A stretch of 6,163 bases of DNA from Saprospiraceae bacterium (GTDB taxonomy: Bacteria; Bacteroidota; Bacteroidia; Chitinophagales; Saprospiraceae): positions 1-6,163 of the forward strand of contig JAHDCE010000275.1 of assembly GCA_020630045.1 (NCBI GenBank). The letters are read 5' to 3'. The notes beneath the pieces were generated by a model. It saw only the letters and a list, made by a program, of their open reading frames with translations. It did not search any database and was not told where the DNA came from. Made by a program: the position numbers and the translations under genes. Positions 1 to 6,075 of the stretch are shown here, piece by piece (the stretch's first letter is position 1; each line of letters starts with the position of its first letter).

Positions 1-1094
1 TGTTCGAGATGTCCACAATAATATGCGATGACTTCTTGTAATAAAGAAAGCCCTTGTTGGACCAATCCCATTTCAATACAATATTCCACCGCCTTGAAAC
101 CGTTTTTGACTTCTTTATTTTTATATGAATTGATTCTTTCTCCTAGTTTTTCCAACAAGGGGCCGAAGGGAGCAATTCCGGAATCCGGAGTTTTATTGGT
201 TTTTGATTTGATTGCTTGGATATTGTCCCTTACCTTTTCGAAAACTTTTCCTTCAATAATTTCTTGGCCCCGAACCGTGGTCATCACTCCTTCCAGTTCT
301 ACTAAATTGTTGGCGAGCTGGTTAAAAACCAAACTCAAAGAGTCGGAAATTCCACCACCTGAGTGGCTATCACTGGTGCGTAAAAGGTCGACTAAGTTGG
401 CGGTATATCCATTTTGAATAAAATCCGACGCGGCATGCGACCAGTCTTGGAGATGGGCGAATGATTTGAGTTCGAGTAAGGGAGCGATTCGTTCTTCTGG
501 TTTGATTCCATCTTCTTTGCTTTTGACGATGCTCGCGAATTTTTTTGGTCCGGTCAATTGGTTGGTGACTTTCTCGAAAGCACCGTATGAGATGGAGCCG
601 ATTTTGATGTTTTTGACCGCTTTTAGGTAATTCATCAATACCATGCCCAGCATCGGTAGAGAACGGAAGCCGTGGGTGATATCGAAATAGACTTCATCGC
701 CTTCGTCGATATGATCGCATACGGTTTGGAATATTTTCCAAATATCCGATTCGTGAAATCCTTCTTTAATATCGACGGCTTCGATAGGGAAGGGGAGGTT
801 CATTTCTTTGAATCGCTCCTTCATGCCCCGCTCGTCGTCTTTTAGGTGCCCATCTTCTTGTTTGTATTCACCTTTGATATATAATGGCTCGTATTTCTTT
901 CCCTCCCAACTGTCCCTGCGGGCGTCCGCTGTGGTGAAAATGTAACCTTTGTCTTGTTCCGTCCAATCCTTACAAATCAAATCTACTGCCGCTTCTTGAA
1001 CGAAACGGACGAGCTGGCTCTGTTTTCCTTGGTATTCGTAGTGACATCTGACGTAAGCTGCGTTGCCTAGGAAGGCTATGAATTTTTTTGGCAT
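1..1094 (-). CDS. TM1812-family (Csx2/Csx1-clade) CARF protein, 3' end cut off by window edge
   Basis: This is a predicted cyclic-oligoadenylate-activated effector of type III CRISPR immunity. The frame is open for 364 codons from an ATG at 1094-1092 and has no stop before the left edge, so the C-terminus is missing. The N-terminus (IAFLGNAAY at residues 5-13, followed by an LVRFVQEA stretch at 28-35) and the motif DITHGFRSLP at residues 138-147 match the DxTHG signature of the TM1812 family, whose CARF domain binds the ligand. YGAFEK at 170-175 and LELKSFAHLQDW at 207-218 also fit this family. Family members usually end in a HEPN ribonuclease domain with an R-x4-6-H motif. Residues 250-364 look helical, as expected for the start of that domain, but no such motif is visible and it probably lies beyond the edge. 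Ribonuclease activity is therefore inferred. The gene is co-directional with the rest but separated by 163 bp, and it may have its own promoter. Family assignment is strong; the catalytic part is unseen. Confidence 0.9.
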   Translation of the reverse strand, partial: MPKKFIAFLGNAAYVRCHYEYQGKQSQLVRFVQEAAVDLICKDWTEQDKGYIFTTADARRDSWEGKKYEPLYIKGEYKQEDGHLKDDERGMKERFKEMNLPFPIEAVDIKEGFHESDIWKIFQTVCDHIDEGDEVYFDITHGFRSLPMLGMVLMNYLKAVKNIKIGSISYGAFEKVTNQLTGPKKFASIVKSKEDGIKPEERIAPLLELKSFAHLQDWSHAASDFIQNGYTANLVDLLRTSDSHSGGGISDSLSLVFNQLANNLVELEGVMTTVRGQEIIEGKVFEKVRDNIQAIKSKTNKTPDSGIAPFGPLLEKLGERINSYKNKEVKNGFKAVEYCIEMGLVQQGLSLLQEVIAYYCGHLE

Positions 1095-1187
1095 GGTGGG
1101 GTGGGTTTAGGGTTGTACAGTGTTGTTATGGAATTAAAAATACTTGGAACCTAACTTTTACCTTGCAATTGTTGAATAAGTATAGTG

Positions 1188-1219
1188 CATTTATACGGCA
1201 TTTAATCGGGGCTTCCAAA
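1188..1219 (-). promoter_or_regulatory. Candidate Bacteroidota-type promoter for the TM1812-family gene
   Basis: On the minus strand a TTTG (1219-1216) is followed after exactly 20 nt by TATAAATG (1195-1188). The Bacteroidota primary-sigma consensus is TTTG, a spacer of about 19-21 nt, then TAnnTTTG. The second box matches at TA and the final TG but misses two of the three T positions. It would place the transcript start roughly 85-90 bp before the ATG at 1094. The 163-bp gap in which it lies is by far the widest unexplained spacing between genes here, which favours a separate promoter. This is a sequence match only. Confidence 0.3.
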
Positions 1220-1257
1220 TTTTATTTCATTTAAATGTCGGTCGGAGCGTAATGGTA

Positions 1258-1617
1258 CTAGTATTTCCTAAACCGGACGAAATTGAATTCGACGGTTTTT
1301 TTGTTGCCTTGTTCTACGACCTTTCGGTGTGAGGTGGATACATAGCAGTCGATGCCCTCCGACTTGAGTAGATTGACGAGATGGAAGGTGAATGTGAATT
1401 CCCCTTGTAGGTGTAGTGACAAAGTTCCCTTATTTCGCCGTAAGGCGAGAATGTCCTCCTTGTACTGTTGTGCCAATATGGCGACGCGGTCGCCGGACCA
1501 TTGCGGGTCGATGGCGGGGAAGGGGAGGTCTTCGACGTTTTGGAATTGTCGGATGGCGGCTTCCATTTGTTCGGCCGGCCATTTGTTCGATGGGTGATTC
1601 GTGAGATTGATGAGCAT
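1258..1617 (-). CDS. Small NHPS-motif protein, candidate minimal CARF-like ring nuclease (119 aa)
   Basis: Unnamed small protein that I place with type III CRISPR accessory proteins. The N-terminus MLINLTNHPS, then W13 and Q17, follows the same plan as Csx15 and Csx20 (a hydrophobic first strand, an N-x-H/HP turn, then a helix with conserved Q). Those are minimal CARF-like ring nucleases that degrade or bind cOA. A second segment, GEFTFTFHLVNLLK at 72-85, and the ending STSHRKV (94-100) to VRFRKY (114-119) suggest a strand-helix-strand Rossmann-like fold. The ATG at 1617 is chosen over an in-frame ATG at 1647 because the extra ten codons lie in or just beyond the terminal repeat of a palindromic element, while the conserved-looking part begins at MLINLTNHPS. 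The A-rich, G-poor stretch before 1617 also resembles the other starts. It sits between two cOA effectors, a sensible place for a signal-damping enzyme. The fold and function are inferred; the gene itself is well supported. Confidence 0.7.
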   Translation of the reverse strand: MLINLTNHPSNKWPAEQMEAAIRQFQNVEDLPFPAIDPQWSGDRVAILAQQYKEDILALRRNKGTLSLHLQGEFTFTFHLVNLLKSEGIDCYVSTSHRKVVEQGNKKTVEFNFVRFRKY

Positions 1618-1634
1618 GGTGTTGTTTTGTTTAA

Positions 1635-1797
1635 TAGATGTTATCATGAAAAATTGAGTATAGCCAAACCGTTATTTTGAAAATCCACTTCGTTATTCCC
1701 CTTAAACGTAGCTACGGCTATGCTTTGCGGCGAATGCCTCGTCTATTCCCAAAATAACGATTTGTCTTTGATACAAAAAATTCCATGATAACATCTA
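1635..1797. repeat. 163-bp palindromic element with 14-bp perfect terminal inverted repeats (MITE-like)
   Basis: The ends are perfect inverted repeats: TAGATGTTATCATG at 1635-1648 and its complement at 1784-1797. A second perfect pair lies inside, CGTTATTTTG at 1670-1679 and CAAAATAACG at 1750-1759, at nearly symmetric distances. The 10-bp palindrome CGTAGCTACG (1707-1716) lies close to the centre. The element begins and ends with TA, which would fit a TA target duplication like that of IS630/Tc1-type MITEs, but no longer duplication is seen. Its right end supplies the TAG stop codon of the card1-like gene (1797-1795). Its left end lies just before the chosen start of the small gene. As RNA it would form a long imperfect hairpin. 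It could be a dispersed non-autonomous repeat, an mRNA processing or attenuation structure, or a structured ncRNA. No transposase is encoded in it. Confidence 0.7.
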
Positions 1798-2904
1798 ATG
1801 GGTTAATGAAAGTTCTTTAATTAATTGGTCGAGAGCGCCATTCATGATCATTGTTTTGTCGATGACCCGGATATCGTGTTGAGTGGCTCTGTCGGCATAC
1901 CCTTGTTTTAGTTTTCCTTGTTTGTTATGATAATTGCTGAGGGAAAACAAAATGGGGCGAACGGCAATACCGAAATGTTCTTTAAAAGAGCTTTGCAAAT
2001 ATACGGCTCGGTTGAATTGTCCTTGCATTCTGAGTCCCGTTTTGCATTCGATTATATATGGTGTGTTGTCTTTGATGAACAAAACGTCTATCTCGTTGCC
2101 GGCGCGTCCTTCTTGGATTTGGACACTGTGGGCGATGTGTTTGTCGGTACAACCCGTCCGTTGTTTGATTTCGGCATAAACGTATTCTTCTAGCCAGCCA
2201 CCGATGAGGTATTCCCGTTCACGGGGATTGATGGTGGCGTCGGGGGATTTTAAAAATTGGATGTCTGACAAGAATTTGCCCATGCCTTTTTGGATGTCGT
2301 CGGGTGAAATCCGTTTGTTGTTTTTCCATTTGTCGTCTCTGAGGTCGGAAAGGAATCGGTGGAAATTTTTTCCGAATCGGTCGGTGATGAATGCGGTGAA
2401 AAACAATTGGGTGAATGTTGCCGGTCGGATGAGCCGGTTTCGCTTGGAAGCGACCTTAATCCCGTAGCAAGCCAAGTATTCTTTGATACCCATCGGGTAA
2501 CTTAGGTTTTTGCTCGGTTCTTGTGATGGGGATATGACTTGAAATGAGTTGTCTCCTATGTTGAGGTACACCATTTTCGCGGATTTGAACTGCTCGAAAA
2601 ATTGGTAAGCTCCTAGGGACATCATCTTGGTGCCTCCGGTAATATTTACGATATATTCCGCTTCGGGATCGACGATGTTTTGGGCTAATTTTCCTTGTAT
2701 GTCCGTGAGGGAAAATGCGTTAACTTCGATACGTTTAATCATGTTCTCAGCGAGTTCGGACGCGACGATAATCATTTCCGTTTCGGCTTTCATCTGGGGG
2801 GTGGATACCAGCCAATATTCGTCCACGTCTTTGGCTTCGTTGATGAAGAGGACGTTGGGCACGGTTTGTTTGGAAACGAGTGATATTAGGATTTTCGATT
2901 TCAT
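1795..2904 (-). CDS. card1: Card1/Can2-type CARF nuclease
   Basis: This is a cOA-activated nuclease of type III CRISPR systems. Characterised Card1/Can2 enzymes are dimers that bind cyclic tetra-adenylate and then nick or cut single-stranded nucleic acid or supercoiled DNA. The 369-aa product matches the usual family length of about 370. The CARF domain covers roughly residues 1-140: the start KILISLVSKQTVPNVLF (4-20) and the ligand-binding NITGGTK (87-93) are typical. A PD-(D/E)xK nuclease follows at about 165-369, with GGWLEEYV (235-242), D273 in NEIDV and the E286-C-K288 pair in IIECKTG (284-290). All expected catalytic residues are present, so the enzyme looks intact. It starts 12 nt after the stop codon of the membrane-protein gene, which argues for co-transcription. 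Its TAG stop is the first triplet of a palindromic element. The preferred substrate (ssDNA, RNA or dsDNA) cannot be read from sequence. Confidence 0.93.
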   Translation of the reverse strand: MKSKILISLVSKQTVPNVLFINEAKDVDEYWLVSTPQMKAETEMIIVASELAENMIKRIEVNAFSLTDIQGKLAQNIVDPEAEYIVNITGGTKMMSLGAYQFFEQFKSAKMVYLNIGDNSFQVISPSQEPSKNLSYPMGIKEYLACYGIKVASKRNRLIRPATFTQLFFTAFITDRFGKNFHRFLSDLRDDKWKNNKRISPDDIQKGMGKFLSDIQFLKSPDATINPREREYLIGGWLEEYVYAEIKQRTGCTDKHIAHSVQIQEGRAGNEIDVLFIKDNTPYIIECKTGLRMQGQFNRAVYLQSSFKEHFGIAVRPILFSLSNYHNKQGKLKQGYADRATQHDIRVIDKTMIMNGALDQLIKELSLTH

Positions 2905-2916
2905 TTTATGGATGTT

Positions 2917-3564
2917 TTAGTCGTTTTCTTTATTGGGAGATTGACGGTTGTCGGATCTGATAATTCTCCATATGAGTACACCGTCTTCTTCGGTCTGTTG
3001 CATATGGTCGTATTCTTTGGCGACGTAGTTCGCATCGATTCCGACGATTTCAGGCATTTCAATCAGATGTATATGACAGATGTAATGACAATATGACTTG
3101 CCGGTGGATTCCTCTTCGCAAATAATGGGGCCGTCTTGTTGCATATATGGCTCGAATTTGAGGTATCTCGGTTTTTCTTTCGGAGGTGTTATCATCTGTT
3201 GTCCGATTTGTTGTGACCATTGTCGGATGTCGGCTTCGTCGGCGAGGTATGCTTCTTCACACCTCATGATTTCTTGTCCTTCGTGGATGAATTTGACGGT
3301 CAGTCTTTTTTCTAAGCTGGCTTCCCAATCTGTCCTGGTTTTGCTGAACCAGACCATGATGGTGACAAAAAATGTCAATATGCCGATCCACGGGTCGAGT
3401 GAATTGCCCCACCATACTTTGAGGGGTTCGGTATTCCATATTTCTGATACGGGTTTGGGTTCCCAGGTGATAATGATGAACAGTGTTAGGATAATGGTTA
3501 ATAACAATAGGATTTGGTTGGATGTCCTGTTCTTATTGAGTCCGAATTTTATGATTTTGTACAT
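2917..3564 (-). CDS. Two-pass membrane protein of the type III accessory block, unknown function
   Basis: I do not recognise a named family. The 215-aa protein starts with a basic segment (K3 to R13), then a first membrane span at about 17-33 (LLLLTIILTLFIIITW) and a second at 58-73 (PWIGILTFFVTIMVW). The loop between them is short. Positive charges before span 1 and after span 2 (K75, R77, K86, R87) predict both ends in the cytoplasm, leaving a soluble domain from about 80 to 205. That domain begins KRLTVKFIHEG (86-96) and has an EADIRQWSQQIGQQM block (110-124), plus a cysteine/histidine cluster at 159-166 (CHYICHIH). C102 and C149 are further cysteines. Two membrane spans plus a cytosolic domain is the layout of Csx23, a cOA-binding membrane effector, but I see no sequence match to claim homology. 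It lies 53 bp after the RT gene and 12 nt before card1. The gene is secure; a sensor or effector role is inference. Confidence 0.8.
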   Translation of the reverse strand: MYKIIKFGLNKNRTSNQILLLLTIILTLFIIITWEPKPVSEIWNTEPLKVWWGNSLDPWIGILTFFVTIMVWFSKTRTDWEASLEKRLTVKFIHEGQEIMRCEEAYLADEADIRQWSQQIGQQMITPPKEKPRYLKFEPYMQQDGPIICEEESTGKSYCHYICHIHLIEMPEIVGIDANYVAKEYDHMQQTEEDGVLIWRIIRSDNRQSPNKEND

Positions 3565-3617
3565 TTTGTATTGGTTTTACGATTATTACTTTTACACATA
3601 ATTTTTTTAAAAAAAAC

Positions 3618-4643
3618 TTATCTATTTTTCGGCGAAAGCCGATTCCTTAATTTTAAAAATGATTTGTGGTCGTCTCCTCTGACGAAGCCTACAAAATTGA
3701 TTTGTCCTAGGAGCGAGCGTCGGAACAATTGCATGGTTTTGCTCGGGAAAATCCCTTTTTCGATGATGTGGTCGGAAGTGAGCGCATGGAAAAGGTCGAT
3801 GTCTTTTTTGAGTCGTTTGATATAGTTGTCACTGATGTCGGGTTGTCCGTTGACCAGGATAAGACCGGTGATTTCGGGTTGTTCTTTTTCGTGGTGTTGT
3901 CGTTCTTTTTTGTGATTGATGGGAAATCCGTGTTTTTTGATGATTTCCTTGATTTTTTGGGTGGCCGATTCGTCAAATCTTGTGTCGGATGAAAAGGTCA
4001 TGTCATCGGCGAATCGGGTATAAGTCCAACCTTCGGATTCCGCTAAAGCGGATAATTGACGATCTAAAGGTACGCAAACGAGATTGGAAATGACTGGTGA
4101 TGTGGATGCGCCCATTGGTAATCTACCTTTGAAAGTGACGAGCTGCGCTAGACACCTAGAGGCGTTTTTGGTGAAGTGGAAGGGGCCTTGCCTGAGTACG
4201 TGTTCGACTCGATTGATGCGGATACAATGGAAAAAATCTTTGAGGTCGAGGCCGTACACCCATTTTTTACCGACGTGGCGTTTGGCGTTGGTGTAGATGT
4301 CGCGGGTGTGGTCTTCGTCTTCCGTAGAGAGGATGAATCCGTAGGAGCAGGGTGGTATGATGCCTGTTCCGATATAAACCGCTTGGAGGTTGTAAGAGAG
4401 TTTTTTTTGTATGTCTTTGAGGCTTTTTACCGGTGTTTCAATCAGTCTTTTTTTGCCGTCGGGTTTTGGGATATAAAATTGCCGATAACGTGGCTTGAAT
4501 GCGATGGCCTTTAATAATGGTAAGTCGATTTTGAGTAACCCGGCTAGTGACTTGAGGTTGTCGGCTTCTATGAATCTTTCTGCGACTTCCTTGAGATCGT
4601 AGGTGGTGGGTTTTTCTTTGATGTAGGGGGCTTTGTAGTACAT
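3618..4643 (-). CDS. Retron-family reverse transcriptase linked to cas1-cas2
   Basis: An RNA-directed DNA polymerase of 341 aa, with no Cas1 fusion and no maturase or endonuclease domain. Core motifs appear in order: FYIPKPDGKKRLIETP (56-71), motif A GLDLKDFF (131-138, catalytic D133), motif B LPMGASTSPVISN (175-187) and YTRFADD (208-214, catalytic D213-D214). Two features point to the retron and retron-like branch rather than the group II intron branch: NAKRHVG (119-125), which fits the NAxxH signature, and ITGLILVN (258-265), which fits the VTG region. All catalytic residues are intact. Only 44 bp separate it from cas2, filled by heptamer repeats, so there is no room for a retron msr-msd RNA directly upstream. 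In type III loci, RTs next to cas1-cas2 allow spacer capture from RNA, shown for RT-Cas1 fusions of the intron type. The same job here is inferred. An independent anti-phage role is possible. Confidence 0.93.
   Translation of the reverse strand: MYYKAPYIKEKPTTYDLKEVAERFIEADNLKSLAGLLKIDLPLLKAIAFKPRYRQFYIPKPDGKKRLIETPVKSLKDIQKKLSYNLQAVYIGTGIIPPCSYGFILSTEDEDHTRDIYTNAKRHVGKKWVYGLDLKDFFHCIRINRVEHVLRQGPFHFTKNASRCLAQLVTFKGRLPMGASTSPVISNLVCVPLDRQLSALAESEGWTYTRFADDMTFSSDTRFDESATQKIKEIIKKHGFPINHKKERQHHEKEQPEITGLILVNGQPDISDNYIKRLKKDIDLFHALTSDHIIEKGIFPSKTMQLFRRSLLGQINFVGFVRGDDHKSFLKLRNRLSPKNR
3629..3642. other. Short perfect hairpin at the 3' end of the RT gene
   Basis: TCGGC-GAAA-GCCGA is a 5-bp stem with a 4-nt loop overlapping the last codons of the RT. 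On the minus (coding) strand the loop is TTTC, and a run of eight T begins 12 nt further on (3616-3609), just after the stop codon. A stem this short and that far from the T run is a poor intrinsic terminator. It may cause partial attenuation or 3'-end stabilisation between the RT and the membrane-protein gene, or mean nothing. Confidence 0.2.
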
Positions 4644-4650
4644 TTTTTTT

Positions 4651-4685
4651 AGTTAAAAGTTAGGAGTGAAAAGTGAATAGTGATT
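4651..4685. repeat. Five tandem degenerate heptamers between cas2 and RT
   Basis: Five consecutive 7-bp units fill most of the gap: AGTTAAA (4651), AGTTAGG (4658), AGTGAAA (4665), AGTGAAT (4672) and AGTGATT (4679). All share AGT(T/G)A. Together they form a short heptamer array resembling the short tandemly repeated sequences found between genes in cyanobacteria and other bacteria. The array stops 8 nt before the RT start codon and begins just after the cas2 stop, so it constitutes the 5' untranslated spacer of the RT gene. Copy-number slippage could change spacing; nothing in the sequence shows a regulatory role. Confidence 0.65.
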
Positions 4686-4687
4686 TT

Positions 4688-4978
4688 TTAGAAGAATAGG
4701 GTGTGGATTTCTTTTCGGATCCTTTGTGTATTGATTTCCATTCCTAGTCTTGTCATGCGTTGGTATTCGTCTTCGGTCATGGGGACGATGAATAGTTTAT
4801 CTGTGGTTTTGTGAACGATGGGTTGTGCTAGGTTTTTGAATTCATCGATGTCTTTGGGTTTGGCTTTTCCTAGGAATACTGATTTTTGGACGCGTGACAG
4901 ACCCATTTGTTTACAATTTTTGGCGATGATGCCCCGGTGTTTGTCGTTGGAGATGTCGTATATGATCCAAGTGTACAT
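4688..4978 (-). CDS. cas2: CRISPR-associated endoribonuclease-fold protein Cas2
   Basis: This is the partner of Cas1 in the spacer-integration complex. The 96-aa product has the normal Cas2 length. It opens with MYTWIIYDIS, in which D8 is the conserved acidic residue of the ferredoxin-like fold. RVQKSVFLG (29-37) and KLFIVPMTEDEY (61-72) are the other family hallmarks. The start at 4978 is chosen because this is where Cas2 homology begins. The frame is open further upstream for 82 codons inside cas1, but that stretch reads as a basic, low-complexity shadow of cas1. The start lies 11 nt after the cas1 stop codon, so the two are almost certainly one transcript. No Shine-Dalgarno sequence precedes it, so translation may depend on coupling to cas1. 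Confidence 0.95.
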   Translation of the reverse strand: MYTWIIYDISNDKHRGIIAKNCKQMGLSRVQKSVFLGKAKPKDIDEFKNLAQPIVHKTTDKLFIVPMTEDEYQRMTRLGMEINTQRIRKEIHTLFF

Positions 4979-4989
4979 GCGCTTGTGAT

Positions 4990-5985
4990 TTAGTCTTGTT
5001 TCAAGGAGGATGCGAATGCCCGTGCTTCGGCCAGTAGGACGAATTCGGGATGGTGTGTTTTGTTGTTGTATTTCATTTTTTTGAATTTCATGAACTCGTT
5101 GATGGCGTGTACGAGTACCCTTTTGCCGTGGTCGCTGATCCAGAGTCCGCCGTCTTTTTTGATGGTGTGTTTTTTGCCGATTTTCTTTTGCGAAGCCAAC
5201 CTGAATACGACTTGGTCGATCCATACCCGATAGGGTTCGATAAAATCGAAAACCATGGCTTTGAACCGGTGTCCGTCGCGATGGAGGAATCCGACGTATG
5301 GATTGATACCTGCGGAGAAAAGCGCTTCTTCGACTCGGGCATATAAGATACCATATCCATAATTCAACATGGCGTTGAAGATGTCTTTGGCAGGTCGCCG
5401 GCTCCTGCCTTCAAAGCGGAACCCCGGTGGAACGATTTGTCCTAGGGTGGTGAAATAGAACCGTCCGGCGGTTCCTTCGAGTCCTCGGATGGTGTCTGCG
5501 ATTTCGTCAATGGACTCCGCTTCCAATGCCAATACTTTTTCTTTGAGTCCGGTGAGGTGTTCGATGCAGTCGCGGCATAATTCGGGGTCGGGGTTTGACC
5601 TTGATTTTAACTGAAGTGAGATGAATTCGGATTGTCTTTCCAGCTTTTGGCTTGTCCAGTTTTTTATATGTTTCACCCCCTCTTTTCCGATGCTGGCTTC
5701 TAATTGCCTCTTTTGGATTTTGGTGGTAGAGGAGGGTTGTGTGGACAGAAACCTACCCACTGGCATGCCAAAGTGGTTCATAACCAATATGCTGACGTTG
5801 TTTTGTGCTGCGAGCATGATGGCGTCGGCGGAAAGTGAAGTGTGTGTAGAAAGCCAAATGCCGTCCACTTCTTTGGGGGAGAATTGTTCTTTTTTCACCC
5901 TTTGGTTTTCGTCGAATACGATGACTTCGAACAACCTGTCTTTGACCCTGAGTTTGGCACCATATGATTGGAGATATATTTGCAT
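4990..5985 (-). CDS. cas1: CRISPR-associated integrase Cas1
   Basis: This is the metal-dependent integrase that inserts new spacers into the CRISPR array, acting as Cas1-Cas2 dimers of dimers. The 331-aa length is normal for a stand-alone Cas1. The N-terminal beta domain is recognisable (IYLQSYGAKLRVKD at 3-16, GIWLSTHTSLSADAI at 42-56). The catalytic helical domain carries E170 in GLEGTAGRFYF, H235 in GFLHRDG and D247 in VFDFIEPYR (with E250 nearby), so all expected metal ligands are present. CRDC (137-140) is a small CxxC pair in the middle of the protein. It is not fused to the RT, unlike the RT-Cas1 proteins of many type III systems. It heads the visible operon, with cas2 11 nt downstream. 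The start at 5985 fits the family N-terminus and is preceded by an A-rich stretch with a weak AGAG. Confidence 0.96.
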   Translation of the reverse strand: MQIYLQSYGAKLRVKDRLFEVIVFDENQRVKKEQFSPKEVDGIWLSTHTSLSADAIMLAAQNNVSILVMNHFGMPVGRFLSTQPSSTTKIQKRQLEASIGKEGVKHIKNWTSQKLERQSEFISLQLKSRSNPDPELCRDCIEHLTGLKEKVLALEAESIDEIADTIRGLEGTAGRFYFTTLGQIVPPGFRFEGRSRRPAKDIFNAMLNYGYGILYARVEEALFSAGINPYVGFLHRDGHRFKAMVFDFIEPYRVWIDQVVFRLASQKKIGKKHTIKKDGGLWISDHGKRVLVHAINEFMKFKKMKYNNKTHHPEFVLLAEARAFASSLKQD

Positions 5986-6075
5986 GATAGCTCTTTTTTG
6001 ATTAGCTTCACTCTAAGTACGGACATGGGCTTTTTTTTTAAAAAAATGATTTGATGATGAGAAAGACTATCTGAT

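Noticed and set aside
28..417. Plus-strand 129-codon open frame opposite the TM1812-family gene
   Set aside because: It lies antisense to a strongly supported CARF gene whose DxTHG family motifs read on the minus strand; the plus-strand product has no recognisable features.
1635..1797. Intrinsic terminator after card1
   Set aside because: The inverted repeat is long with mostly AT-rich stems and no T run follows on the minus strand, so it does not look like a standard terminator.
3629..3642. Functional rho-independent terminator for the RT gene
   Set aside because: The stem is only 5 bp and the T run is 12 nt away, too distant for a typical intrinsic terminator; kept only as a low-confidence hairpin.
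3618..4643. Group II intron maturase
   Set aside because: There is no maturase or HNH domain after the RT, no intron RNA domains around it, and the NAxxH and VTG-type motifs point to retrons instead.
4979..5224. Upstream extension of the cas2 frame to 178 codons
   Set aside because: The extra 82 residues are a basic, low-complexity reading of cas1 in another frame. Cas2 homology starts exactly at the ATG at 4978 and gives the normal length.
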